Assembly (NCBI GenBank): GCA_023053685.1
Contig: JALIGW010000003.1
Location: 139,590,626 to 139,654,625, forward strand
DNA length: 64,000 nt
Source of the DNA: Diadophis punctatus similis
Taxonomy: Eukaryota; Chordata; Lepidosauria; Squamata; Dipsadidae
Reading direction: 5' to 3'
Made by a program: the position numbers and the translations under genes. Shown here one piece after another: positions 9,591 through 20,574 of the stretch. The notes under the pieces were generated by a model. That model saw nothing but the letters and a program-made list of their open reading frames with translations, did no database searches and was not told the DNA's origin. The number at the start of each line of letters is the position of its first letter. Within the stretch, counting starts at the first letter, position 1.

Positions 9591-10135
9591 AGAGAACTAA
9601 AAAAAAAACAGGACATCAAAGGCATATCTAGTCTAGCCTTTGCACTGGGCATCCATATGTCTATGGGAATCTACTGGAAAATTTTATTTTTTGTTGTTGT
9701 TGTTGTAGTCCGATCCAAAAGTTTATATTGCCTCAATCAAGTAATGAATCAATTAAAACTCATGTGGTTAATCAGCGAGGGATCTTTTCTTCAGATGATA
9801 GCTTTAGAATTAATGTACCTCTGTATGGTATCTTTCTACATATATCTCAGTTTTCATATATTTTGCAGGACACAGATCAACACTGCTGATCTCCACAAAA
9901 CTCTAAAAGGGATTTAATGTTACCAGAGTCTTATTTTTAATCCTGATGTTTCACAGTAGTCGTAGGTCTTCAAGCTATCCGTTTTCCTGCAATGTATCAT
10001 CATGTTTACAAAGTTGCAGTCCTGACGGTGGGATAAAAATTAAGCTTCATGTATGAGAATTGGGAAATTCTTTGTGAGGGGGCTGGGTTTATCTTGGAAG
10101 GCATGAAAGGGTTTGAATTGACACAGTAATCTATA
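9591..10135. other. Unassigned sequence
   Basis: Contains a small frame at 9657-9917 with no recognisable homology; the first few bases may still be CR1. Confidence 0.35.
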
Positions 10136-10512
10136 CAGGTAGCCCTTGACTTGGGGTTGTTTATTTAATGATGGTTTAATGAAGTTACGATGGGCTCGGA
10201 AAAAGTGACTTATGACCTGTCCTCGAAGTTATGACCACCGCACCATCCCTGTAGTCACATGATTGTAATTTGCAACCGGCTGGCTTCTGACAAGTAAAGT
10301 CAGTTAATTAAGTGGAAGCTGGAGTCGCTTAATGATTGCTTGACTCGCTTAAGGACCACAGGATTTGTTTAACCACCATGGTGATTCACTTAATGACCAC
10401 TGTAAAATGGACATAAAATTGGGCCCAGTTATGTAAAGACTCGCTTAGCAACCGCATTGTTTAGTGACTGAAATTCTGGTTCCAATTATGATGGTAAATC
10501 AAGGACTACCTA
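10136..10512. mobile_element. Tc1/mariner-type MITE, CAGGTAGTCCTC family
   Basis: Left terminus TACAGGTAGCCCTTGACTT and right terminus AAGGACTACCTA are inverted. The interior has GTGACTTATGACC and CTCGCTTAGCAACC. TA flanks the left end. The copy is diverged and carries no transposase. Confidence 0.8.
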
Positions 10513-10619
10513 CCTAGCTACCTTTAGAAGAAATGCATGAAGAAACAAAGGGCAAATTCACTGCTCACTGCAGCACTATTATCATTTATTATTATACACT
10601 AATATATAGAGTGTGTATA

Positions 10620-10684
10620 GACACACACATATACACACATACATATACATACATACATATACATACTGTACATACATACACACA

Positions 10685-10772
<88 letters not shown>
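10620..10772. repeat. (ACAT/CA)n then (TG)43 microsatellite
   Basis: A loose CA/TACA tract (10620-10686) is followed by about 43 perfect TG units (10687-10772). It abuts the 3' end of the R4-type LINE, so it may have grown from that element's tail. Confidence 0.95.
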
Positions 10773-10776
<4 letters not shown>

Positions 10777-11240
10777 CCCTTCTCACCCCTATGAGTGGTA
10801 TGTGTCTTCCTCTATCTCAGGTCCTCTACCTGAGAGTTTGCAGGTTTTACGCACAATCTTAGCTTTCCTTAGCACTGCACTCTTTCTGGACAGAGAACTC
10901 TGATGTTGTTCCTGGGGTCTGTTGGAGCCACCCTCCCAGTTCCAAGTGTTCCTATCACCACTGGGATTACTTTGGCTTTTCCGTTCCACATCCTCTCTAG
11001 TCCTTCCTTCAGGTCCTGATACTTGTCTAATACTCAGATCAGCGGTGGGTTGCTCCCGGTTCGGACCGGTTCTTAGAACCGGTAGCACTGGCAGCGGGAG
11101 GCTCCGACCACCCGCCCGGGACGCTTCTGCACATGCGCAGAAGCATCGCGCGGGAACCAGTGGCAAAATTATTTAGAACCCACCACTGACTCAGATGAGT
11201 GCTGCAGATTTGTGAGAAGACCTAGCTTCCCATTTCTGAC
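10773..11240 (-). mobile_element. R4/Dong-clade LINE 3' fragment with nested hAT
   Basis: Plus-strand text from TGAGTGGTATGTGTC to about 11039 matches the fragment at 673-830 and continues further 5'. On the minus strand it gives RKSAVLRKAKIVRKT and, upstream, a KYQDLKEGLE-like stretch comparable with RYQDLKIKLQRLW of the 49.4-kb copy. A hAT MITE (11040-11188) interrupts it and sequence resumes for a short distance. Several frame breaks make it inactive. Confidence 0.6.
11040..11188. mobile_element. hAT MITE, CAGRGGTGGGTTC family (149 bp)
   Basis: TIRs CAGCGGTGGGTT and AACCCACCACTG with a perfect 8-bp duplication ACTCAGAT (11032-11039, 11189-11196). The middle carries CTGCACATGCGCAGAAG. It is one of the two shortest members in the window. 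Confidence 0.95.
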
Positions 11241-13011
11241 AGCATTATACTTAACAGTTTGGCTTTGGCTTGGGGGGGGAGCATAGAAAATGTGGGCTGG
11301 CAAAAAGAGAAGTGGAGAAAGGCAATGACGGTAACTAGGGGTTCAAGAAAGAAGGTAGAAAAGCACAGGAGAACACCCTCAAACTTTGTGAGAAAGTTGG
11401 TGACATATTATGATATAGGGGCTATTTACTGAGACAAACTTGGTAGATAGGAATGGTTCTGAAAACAGTGATGAGAAAATCGATTACGGATAGTCAGATT
11501 ATAGTATTTCAGGACTAGGGAATGCTACTTTATGCTTTGTCTGTCCAGTTATCCAACTAACCCAGTTCTTACTGATCTGAATTGCAAGAACAGTTTTTCT
11601 CAGCAGTTCTGACCTGGGCCTTTTACTGGAGAGGTTCATTGCAAGATTTGATCCACCGCCTAAGACCTTCCTACCCTGCTTGATTAACATAATTTAATCT
11701 AATAAATTGTCCTCGGTTTAACTAGGCAGCAGTTCTATAAGCAACTAATTGTTTTTAATGTAAATAGTTATAAATTCAAGGCGCAAGCACCCTTTCGGAA
11801 GATATTGTTCTTTCCTTAAAGAAAACTATCAATCATCTGAAATAACTTTTCTTCAGAACAATTATTTATTGATATGTAAATTTATGTAGATCAGATATTT
11901 TAATTGATTAAAAACTTATATGATTAATTGAGTTGGGCTGCAATTCCATAATGCATTTACTTGGGCTCAAGTCCTATTGAATTAATTGGAATTGGGTTTG
12001 AGCAATGCATAGATATGCATGTTTTCCTTAACTGAATCAGAGCCAAGGAGCTTTTTTTGGATTCACAAACTCACCAGTAGATTTGATTTATTTCCTTCCC
12101 TGGGTTCTTTACAAACTTTCAACTGTGGAGGGCAAAAGATTCTGGCAGTTATGAAATGCGACGCAGAAGCAAAATAAAACAGCATAATATAGAATAAATA
12201 TTATTTTCGGTGGAATGTTTCCCCCTTCCTCCAACCCCCAAGTACACACCAAGACGCACAAACATCCCCATGCTTATTTTTAGATCAATAGCAAGACCGA
12301 AGAAGTTTCAACATTTTTCAAAGGTCTCCAATGCTCCAGTAACTTAATATATTTCTCCAATTTGTTTTATAACCTTACAAAAATGTTATTCTTTGGAGAC
12401 CGTCTCCCATCTTATGTTATGCATATATTATTTGCTGTAAAAGATTAATGAGCCAGCAGAAGCAATTTCTAATAGATTCCCTTGGTTTTCTCTCCTGTCT
12501 CCTAAAGATACACACCAATGGATCTGCAAAGTGTTCTTGGCATAAAGGATGGGGAAAAAAGAAAGTAATGAAACCCAAGCCTTTTTAAACAAGTTCTTCT
12601 TCCTTTGCTTTGTCAGTTGGATAGACTGGACTAACTAATCCAGTAGAGGGACCACCTCATATGTATTTGTCAAACATTTTTGAGGAAGCCCTGTTACTTT
12701 CAGGAGTTAACCAGATATTTTAACGTGTACATTATTTTAAGGTAAGATCAGGTTTTTAAAAAAATAGCGCACAAAAATGGAGAAGACCACTAAGTGGCAT
12801 CAAAGAGATTTCTGTGCTGCTATATAATGATCCATCTGCATATTTATAGTGCAGATTCTGGTGCCTTAAATAAAGGCAGTTTATTCAGATCTTCTTTGTA
12901 CAGGTTGGGATGAAGTCCTCTGAGACCACTGGGGGAGTTACTGTAGTAAGATTTGAGGCTATTACCTAGATAAAGTTTGACCTAGGAATACTGGGTAAAC
13001 TGTATTATTGG
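11241..13011. other. Unassigned AT-rich sequence
   Basis: 1.8 kb with no open frame above 65 codons, no SINE boxes and no terminal repeats that I can see. It is the longest featureless part of the first 20 kb and is a candidate for unique sequence. Confidence 0.4.
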
Positions 13012-13519
13012 CAGAGGTGGGTTCCTCCCGGTTTGGACTGGTTCACCCGAACCGGTAGTGACCCGCTGGTGATGTCATGATGACGTCACGGAACCAGTTC
13101 GGTCAGTGCCAGTCCGTGGGCGCCGCCATCTTTTTTTAAAAAAAAGATTGGAATTTTTTTTAAAGAATTTTTTTTTTCTTCTGCACATACGCAGAAGCCG
13201 AGTTTCCGGCACTGTGCCTGCGGTCGCCATCTTGTTTTTGGCTTTTTTTTTGGGGGGGGGAGAGATTTTGTTTTTATTTTTTTATTTTGGGGAGGGGGAA
13301 TTTTTTCTGGGTTTTTTTCTTCTGCACATGTGCAGAAGCCGAGTTTCCGGCACTGTGCACGTGGCCGCCATCTTGTTTTTGGCTCTTTTTTTGAATTTTT
13401 TTGGGGGTTTTGGCACTGTGCATGCGTACACGTGCAAAGCGCACGCACACCCACAAGGCGCAGCCACGCAGCATGGGAGGAAGCGAACCGGCAGCAAGGT
13501 AAGTTAGAACCCACCCCTG
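13012..13519. mobile_element. hAT MITE, CAGRGGTGGGTTC family (508 bp)
   Basis: TIRs CAGAGGTGGGTTC and GAACCCACCCCTG; the duplication is degraded (ATTATTGG against ATTCCTGG, 6 of 8). The interior repeats a module of TTCTGCACATACGCAGAAGC, GAGTTTCCGGCACTGTGC and GCCATCTTGTTTTTGGC, which explains its length. The open frames across it are low-complexity shadows. Confidence 0.92.
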
Positions 13520-13586
13520 ATTCCTGGATATATAGGAAGATTATACCACTAACCCAGTTTTGGTTGTCAGAAACTATATAACTACT

Positions 13587-13780
13587 TCTGCTGACTGGTG
13601 GCTGCCAGCAGTTCGGCAGTTCGATTCTCACTGACTCAAGGTTGACTCAGACTTCCATCCTTCCGAGGTCAGTAAAACAAGGACAATATGCGGGGGCAAT
13701 ATGCGGCCTCTGTAAACCACTTAGAGAGGGCTGTAAAGCATTATGAAGTGGTATATAAGTCTAAGTGCTATTGCTATTTC
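13587..13780 (+). mobile_element. MIR-like tRNA SINE, 5'-truncated
   Basis: B-box-like GCAGTTCGATTCTCA, then CTCAAGGTTGACTCAGAC, CCATCCTTCCGAGGTCAG and the GTAAACCACTTAGAGAGGG tail ending in TGCTATTGCTAT. The A box is lost. Confidence 0.85.
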
Positions 13781-14067
13781 TAAGTGCTATAAAGCCATCC
13801 CCCCAAGTATAAAAAGAAGATGAAATATGAAGGAGTAGCATTGTTAAACCAAGCAAAAGTAATCTTTTCCATTCTTCAAGCCACTCATAATCTGTAGCTG
13901 TTACCTCAGTTCTTTATACAGGGTATTCAAAAAGAATGAACCGATTTCATGACGCATTGCTTCAGTTCTCAGTGACCATTTGAAAGAGGAGTTATCTAAG
14001 TTGTGAAGTTGTGACTTGCATGACAGGAAATAAAAGTTGATTGTGAGTAGAATACTTGTGACTTGGC

Positions 14068-14621
14068 TAAGGTGACCAGACGTCCTGCTTTTGGCGAGAC
14101 AGTCCCGCTTTTTAATAATTTGTCCTGCGTCCCGCGGCATTTCAAAAAAGTCCCGCTTTTTTCAGCTGGGCCAGTCGTTTGGCGTAGAGCCGATGGAACT
14201 GGCGGCGGTCACGGCACGGGGCTTCCCCCACCCGGCTGGACGCCGCCATTCGGGTTATTTTGCCCTCTGTGCATGCGCAGAACGCTTTGCACATGCGCAG
14301 AGGACAAAATAACCCGAATGGCGGCATCCAGCCGGGCGAGAGAAGCCCCGCGCCACGACCGCCGCCAGTTCCATCGGCTCTACGCCGAACGACTGGCCCA
14401 GCCGAACCGGCAGGATTTCACCCCTGGAGCCTCTGCGACAACGAACAGGCAAACCTGTGCCAGTAGGAACCCACCCCTGGCTGCGATGAAGGGGGGGGTG
14501 TTTGGGGGGTGCACAAAGCTGCAGGATAAGAGAGATGGACCCCTTCTGTCTTGCTCCCCTAGAACCCCCCCCCCCCGTCAATGGTGTCCCGCTTTACAAA
14601 AAATAAAATCTGGTCACCTTA
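14068..14621. mobile_element. hAT element with TAAGGTGACCAGA termini
   Basis: Ends TAAGGTGACCAGA and TCTGGTCACCTTA with a perfect 8-bp duplication GACTTGGC (14060-14067, 14622-14629). It lies inside the mariner MITE, so it is younger. The interior is GC-rich and contains the 114-bp-arm palindrome at 14165-14402. The 218-codon frame across it has no transposase motif. Confidence 0.92.
14165..14402. repeat. GC-rich inverted repeat, 114-bp arms
   Basis: 14165-14278 (GCTGGGCCAGTCGTTTGGCG onward) and 14289-14402 (ending CGAACGACTGGCCCAGC) are close reverse complements with a 10-bp loop. The loop-proximal arms read CTGTGCATGCGC and GCACATGCGCAG. Confidence 0.93.
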
Positions 14622-14702
14622 GACTTGGCTGGAGTTTTGTATTACTTTTCCATAATAAAATATTGCATCATGAAATCGGTTCATTCTTTTTGAATAACCC
14701 TG

Positions 14703-15544
14703 TATATTCCCCCTCCTAGTGATGTTAGACCTGTATGTCATTGAGACAGGGTCTTATCTGCATTGGCACCTTTATTATGAAACTTCTTTCCTAAGGAGAT
14801 TAAATTTGTCCTCTTTCCTATGCTTTAGGCAGTCAGCAAAAAGTATTTGTTTTAGTGAACTTTTGAATGGTTTCAATATGGTTCTTTAGTTACCCTGGAT
14901 ATATTTGCTGCTGGGTGAATTTATTTCTGAAATATGCGGGTTTTTATTTTTATTTATTATTTAGTCAGTTGTGTAGCCACTTGAGCATCTGGTAGATGGA
15001 TGGGCAATTCATAAACAGGGTCTATAAATAAATTATAAATAATAAAATGGAAATGTCTAATTCTGCTCTCTTTTATTGCTACACTGCTTCTCCCATGTTG
15101 AGGCAGCTTGGAAAATTAATAAAATACAATAATAAAATCCAATTAAAAATGAAACTACACATCGTTTCACTAAAATTGCAATGCAAACACATCCAATTAA
15201 AGCAAGGTCATAATCAGCCAGTGCTACATTAGCTTCCAAATATCTTTCTAACAAAGGTGGGCTTTTTTTTAACATGGTTTTAGGATAACTGTGCATTGTG
15301 CACAAAATGAATTGACACCTGAAAATTCATCCTGCAGTCTAGCAATAGCAACTGAGGTGACCCTCCTTTAGCTACAAACTGAAATGCCCCCATCCCCAAC
15401 AAGAAGACAAAGGAAAATGTAATTTGCATAACATTTGCATGTGCTGATTTATATGTAGATGTGCAAAGTTAGAAATAATGACTATAATTTTAATAGAAAT
15501 GAAATGCTCTCAGTGTATGTTTAGCTCTCAATCCAGGTATTAAT
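14703..15544. other. Unassigned AT-rich sequence
   Basis: AATAA-rich stretch near 15020-15150 looks like a repeat tail but has no recognisable body. Confidence 0.35.
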
Positions 15545-16660
15545 AAAATCACAGAATATAAGAGATCCAAAAATAATTTTGTTCCATCCCCTTGCCCACT
15601 GCAGGAATTCTTTACTACAGCTACTGAATGGTCATCCACCTCTGTTTAAAAACCTTCATTGAAGGAGAATTCACCACCTTCCAAGATAGTCTGTTTGACT
15701 CTTGAACAATTTTCTGACATGCAACTGAAATCTACGTCGGTACAAATTAAACCCATTGCTTCTGATCTTTTCTCCTAAAACAACTCCAATATTCTTCTAC
15801 ACGATAGCCTGACAGATATTTAAGACAGTTTTCATGTATTCCTACAGTCTTCTCCAGGCTAACCCATATTCAACAATGCCAATTGTTTCTGCTGTTTTTC
15901 ATTCCAATATGTGATCATATTGGTAGTTTTCCTTTGGACATGCTCCAGTTTGTCAATTGCCATTCAATATTCTTTGCCCATATCTAGGTGTGATCTCGCC
16001 AGTTCAGAGTAGAGAAGAATGAACGTGACATATTTCTGCTGATGCAGCCTAGGATTAATTTGCTTTTTTTTTTTTTTTGCACTCTCTTGGCTTATGTCTG
16101 TGTAGATTCTCAATCATTCAATTCATGGTTGTCCCAAAGGTGCTTTTTCCAAAAGGCAAGGGGACTTTCTTGCTATCCACCAAGAACCTTTCTTGCATAA
16201 CTCCTGCCTAGTAGGGTTTCCATGCACACCCTCACCTGCCATCATTTACTTATGTCTTTTATTTTTCCTACCCAAATTCAAGGCTTGACATTTATCCATG
16301 TAGAAATCCATCTTAGTTTTCCCCTAATGTTCCAATTTCAAGAGTTTTGGAATCTTGATACTCTACTTTAAGAGTTTTTTTTAACTGTCCTCTCTGTTTT
16401 TGTGTTGTCTACAAATGTGATAATATTTTTAACCTCGCATCCACATTATTCATGAATACATTGAACAACAACAAAGCCAAGAATGGGTACTTCTGTCCAG
16501 GCTGATGTGGAGCCATTGACAAATACTCAATGTATATCACAGTTCAACTAGTTCTGTATGCAAGCATAGTCCAAGCAATTTTTTTTTGCAATAAAATTTC
16601 ACAGGATACTTTTATTCAGTACTTTGCTGAAGTCACGATGCACACTGTAATCCTGGGGAC
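15545..16660 (-). mobile_element. Old CR1 LINE remnant
   Basis: The order of blocks follows CR1 read backwards: CCTCTGTTTAAAAACCTTCATTGAAGG, CCCATTGCTTCTGATC, GTGTTGTCTACAAATGTGATAAT and TTGCTGAAGTCACGATG. Each resembles the younger CR1 at 7603-9590 but with many substitutions and indels, so it is an ancient copy. A foreign block at about 16096-16180 shares GGTTGTCCCAAAGGTGCTTT with the repeat at 33426-33588. Confidence 0.75.
16096..16180. mobile_element. Dispersed repeat inside old CR1
   Basis: GATTCTCAATCATTC then GGTTGTCCCAAAGGTGCTTT is the same repeat that forms the inverted pair near 33.4 kb. I suspect a Penelope-like origin but see no coding evidence. Confidence 0.4.
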
Positions 16661-16761
16661 AACTATCACCATCAAAAAAGTGGATTGGTTTAGCATGGTT
16701 TAGCAAAAGGTGATTGCCTTAGTATGATTTAGCATGCGCTAGTGAACCATGGTGGCCCAAT

Positions 16762-16990
16762 GAGCCATGGTGGCACAGTGGATAGAATACAGTATTGCAG
16801 GCAAACTCTGGCCACAGCCAGGAGTTCGATCTTGACCGGCTCAAGGTTGACTCAGATTTCCATCCTTCCAAGGTCGGTAAAATGAGGACCCAGATTGTTG
16901 GGAGCAATATGCTGACTCTGTAAACTACTTAGAGTGTGTTGTAAAGTGCAATGGGGTGTTATACAAGGGCTATTGCTCTTACTATTATTC
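16762..16990 (+). mobile_element. MIR-like tRNA SINE
   Basis: A box GCCATGGTGGCACAGTGG, B box GAGTTCGATCTTG, then GGCTCAAGGTTGACTCAG, GGTAAAATGAGGACCCAGAT and a diverged tail ending in GGGCTATTGCTCTTAC. Full length but old. Confidence 0.85.
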
Positions 16991-17429
16991 TTAATAAACC
17001 TCTGTTGACTCCTGCAAAGCAATGCTCTTTCCATCCAAAGGTTTACAAGCTAACTACTTAATAACTATTTCAGAATTTTTTCGCGAGTTATACGTCAAGT
17101 TGACTGTCTGTACTTACTCAAGATTAATGTTTAAAATAGAAAGATGATCTCCTAATAAGTCTTCTAAGTAAAATTACACATTAACCTTTGCAACAGAAAG
17201 ATTTATTCTGGACTGCTTTGGGTTGAATTTCTCAGATTCAGTGTTCCTCTAATGTTGCCCCTTCCAAATCTTCACTTGGAATACATTTTAAATAAAAAGG
17301 TCCCAGGTTATGTAGAGCAATCAACACTCAGCGATATTACAGAATACTGCTTCAAAACAATCCCGCTCCCTTTCTCACCTTTAAGGAAATTTGAGGCACA
17401 CCTCAACCATTTAATCCCCCCCCCTTAGA
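16991..17429. other. Unassigned sequence
   Basis: Nothing recognised. The C run at 17419-17427 precedes a hAT fragment. Confidence 0.35.
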
Positions 17430-17490
17430 ATAGGGGTGGCTAACCTTGGCAACTTTAAGACTTGTGACTTCAACTCCCAAAATATCCCCC
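17430..17490. mobile_element. Half of a TTCTGGGAGTTGAAGTCC hAT MITE
   Basis: TAGGGGTGGCTAACCTTGGC then AACTTTAAGACTTGTG and CTTCAACTCCCAAAAT match one half of the palindromic MITE at 24314-24435. The second half is absent. Confidence 0.6.
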
Positions 17491-17496
17491 CTCCCC

Positions 17497-17600
17497 ACAG
17501 CATCAGTGATGATGTTACCTAGTTTGGGTAATGAAACAAGAAAACAACCAAGCTCAGAAAACACCAAGGACCCATCACTTCAACCCTGAGTTACAAATAT
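17497..17600. mobile_element. Penelope-like terminal repeat (tentative)
   Basis: GTGATGATGTTACCTAGTTT then GGGTAATGAAAC and GAAAACAACCAAGCTCAG is the reverse complement of the 2461-2602 repeat. The GTTACC/GGGTAA stem is visible, but bases expected after GAAAC are deleted. Confidence 0.4.
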
Positions 17601-19371
17601 TCTCCATTATTGGTCTGAGGAGTGATTATTTCTGCAGATGCTGAAAGCAGGCTAGAAATTGCCAAGGTGCAGGTCCTCCACAGAGAAATTTAGGTGATTA
17701 ATAAGATTGGCCCAGCTGATCTCAGTATTCTCATGGAGAACTCTGTCTAGAGATACATGATCTCTAAGGTAACCAGATCCCAAGCCATGCAGGGCTTCTC
17801 AGATAGTATTACACAAATAATACTGAAGATTTTCCTCCTGTAATAAGAGGAAACTTCAGGACGTGTCCTTTCCGTGGCTCCTTCTGATTAGAGAGCAGAC
17901 GACAATCATTCTGCATTGGATGGAGGCCTCCGGCTGCCGTTCCTAAATATCATTCTGGCTTCCCAAGAAGACAGTTCTGAAGGATGTCAGAAGATTCTGA
18001 TGACCTGCTTAACTCCACTGCATTTGGCTCATTTAAAAAAAAGGTTGCTGGCTGGCAGAACAGGAGAGAACAAAATGAGCAGGTGTGCTAGGTAGTCTCT
18101 GCAGACCACGAAGCACTTGGGGAGGCTTCCACTTAGATCTGCTAAGTAGAACATTCTTTTTCAGAGATGAGCTGTCTGGAGACAAGAGTTTTGTTTTGCT
18201 GTTACTTTATTTTCAGTAGACGTTTGTAATCAACGTCCAATCTAGGGGTGTGCAGTCTGAGATATTATCCCACTACAAGATCTAGCTAAGATTGCACACC
18301 CCTAGATTAAAGTATTGGACTAACTGGGGAGATCCAAGTTCCCTACTCAATCTAAACTGCTTCACAAGATCGTTCTAAAGACAAAACTGAAAGGGTTGAT
18401 GTGTTCACCTTTGAACTCCTCGGGAAAAAGTAGAATATAAACGCAAGAAACATCTCTCATTTGATTACAAACTTCTATAGAAAATAAAGCAACAGCAAAA
18501 CAAAACTCTGTACCCAGACTTAGTGGAAACGTCATTCAATACAGAATAAATTATTATGCTAATTCTATGTTTGTCAGCCTTTTCAGATAGGCATGGTTAG
18601 GAGTCTTAGATTGTTTAATGTGATTAAGGTATTGCACAGAATCCTGAAAACCTTTCAAAGCCCATCTCTGCTTTCACTTATATGTGACACAATCAAGGCA
18701 GAGTTGGTTTGAATTTCCTTCTCATGCTTTCTACTTTCCCAGACTCATGTCTTTTCTGTAATGGCTTCTTCTCTTCTCCGAGGAAAACCTACATTCCATC
18801 GCAAACTTGTAAATTTAATTCAATTTAAACTCAATTGAAATTTCATTTTATCCTGATCTTGCCTAGTTTGGGAATATAAACTCCAGCTTGACACTCAAAA
18901 GATCAAGTACAATTCCTGAGTCTTTAGTATTTTGTACTTCTCCTTATAGGTATCTGCAGGGAAGGCAAATGATGAAGCATGTCATAATATGGCATGCAAA
19001 TTCCACAATTTAGGTATTTGCATCCAATGTCAAGTTTGTAAGGGCAAGATGCATTCTGAAGTCCCCATTATGCATGTCATTTCCCCATCATTTTGAGTTA
19101 TTAGGAACGCCTGTGCCCCTACTCTAATTACTACCCCATATTACAGATCTTGATTCTACTATATGAGAAGACCCATCAAATTGTAAGGGAGGCACTTTTC
19201 CCAGGCAATATTTCTCCAGGGGTTTTATTTTCCTTGCCTTAACAATGACTGTAATAATTTTACATATCCAAAGAATGGGAGAATGTAGGGCTAGCCTTAT
19301 TCCTGTTCCTAATCTTACCAATCTGTGTCCTATGTGGGAGAAAGTTTGTGTAGCCATGTATGTATGCACAT
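17601..19371. other. Mostly unassigned sequence
   Basis: No open frame above about 80 codons and no LINE or SINE match. The one structure seen is an inverted pair at 18238-18309 (listed separately). Confidence 0.4.
18238..18309. repeat. Small inverted repeat (CTAGGGGTGTGCA)
   Basis: AATCTAGGGGTGTGCAGTCT at the left and AGATTGCACACCCCTAGATT at the right form about 20-bp arms. Termini of this kind resemble hAT MITEs, but no matching 8-bp duplication lies outside. Confidence 0.75.
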
Positions 19372-19741
19372 CAGAGGTGGGTTCGGACCGGTTCGGACCG
19401 GTTCACCCGAACCGGTAGCAACCCACTGGTGATGTCCCAATGATGTCACAGAATCGGTTTGGTCGGTGCCAGTCCATTGAGGCCACCATCTTTTATTTAT
19501 TTATTTTTTAGAATTTTTCCCCGGGGGTTTTTTGGGGGGGGGGGATTTTTCCCTGGTTTTTTTTCTTCTGTGCATGCACAGAAGCCAAGTTTCTGGCACT
19601 GCGCATGCATCGCCATTTTGTTTTCAGCTCTTTGGGGGGGATTTTTTGCCAGTGCGCATGCGTGTGCGCAAGCCCATGAGGTGTGCCCACGTGGCATGGG
19701 AGGAGCGAACCGGCAGCGAGGTAAGTTAGAACCCACCCCTG
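19372..19741. mobile_element. hAT MITE, CAGRGGTGGGTTC family (370 bp)
   Basis: TIRs CAGAGGTGGGTTC and GAACCCACCCCTG, perfect 8-bp duplication ATGCACAT (19364-19371, 19742-19749). The interior shares GCCATTTTGTTTTCAGCTC and the NRF1-like TGCGCATGCGTG (19653-19664) with family members. Confidence 0.95.
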
Positions 19742-19749
19742 ATGCACAT

Positions 19750-20574
19750 GTATATAAACATAAACATTTTGTTGGATACATTGAAAGCTGTATATAAACA
19801 GACTATTTCCTTCTCTGGTAGGTAGGTGGTGCCCAATTGGCATGACTGGAGATGCCAGGATCTAAATCAGAGAACTTTTATAGTATGTGCCAGATGCACC
19901 AGAGAGATCAGTGTGACTCCAGAAAACTAAATAAGACGTGTGCAGTAATACCACTGAATTGTCCATGGTACTGGTACAGTGTTCATTTTATACCTTTACA
20001 TTTGTAACCTGGTTTAGATGTGTTGTACACTGCTCACAGTCAATAATGATTGGAGTGCTCAGTTAGTAAATAAAACTAATATCACAACTGCCAATCAAGC
20101 TTTCGCTGGCAACAACCCCCCCCCAATTTCCAGCAATAGCATCTGGTAGTTTAAATATGAGTTGGGAATACTTTTTCCTTTAGAACATGGGAGACTGAGT
20201 CATAGCAAGCCTGGATAATCCTTGTAAGAAAGCTATTGCAAGTGCAAAACAAAAATGCTTTAGGTTATCCATACTTTACGCTAGTAGAGAAACGGCAGTG
20301 AATGTGATGCAGCATGTAATGAATTTATTTCTCAGATACAAGCATGTAGCTGTTATAGCTGTGCTCATCAGCTTTAACATAGGTAAAGCTTAACCATCTT
20401 TCTCACATGTTTCTGTGCTAGTAGACTGGAAACATGATTGCTTCTTGAAGGGCGGAAAAAATCATAGTCAACTCTTTTAAAAGAATTGCCCAGTACAAGG
20501 AGCAGATAATAAAGAAGATATACAACTTTTATTTTTCAGAAATCGGAGCAATGCCTTATCTCCGGACAGATATC
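19750..20574. other. Unassigned sequence before the L2 insertion
   Basis: No signature recognised. The exact 5' breakpoint of the L2 lies somewhere at 20514-20590; ATAATAAA at 20506-20513 also occurs near the L2 tail and could be its target duplication. Confidence 0.35.

Larger units (their letters stand above)
13919..14702. mobile_element. Mariner-type MITE interrupted by a hAT element
   Basis: TIRs CAGGGTATTCAAAAAGAATG and CATTCTTTTTGAATAACCCTG extend inwards through AACCGATTTCATGA/TCATGAAATCGGTT. TA flanks both sides, as in Tc1/mariner elements. Without the hAT insertion (14068-14621 plus one 8-bp duplication) it is about 222 bp, a transposase-free MITE. Confidence 0.88.

Noticed and set aside
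13086..13631. 181-codon minus-strand protein
   Set aside because: It lies inside a hAT MITE and is Lys/Pro-rich because of homopolymer and repeated GC-rich modules.
14063..14719. 218-codon plus-strand protein
   Set aside because: It spans the palindromic hAT element, has frames open on both strands from GC-rich DNA, and shows no transposase motif.
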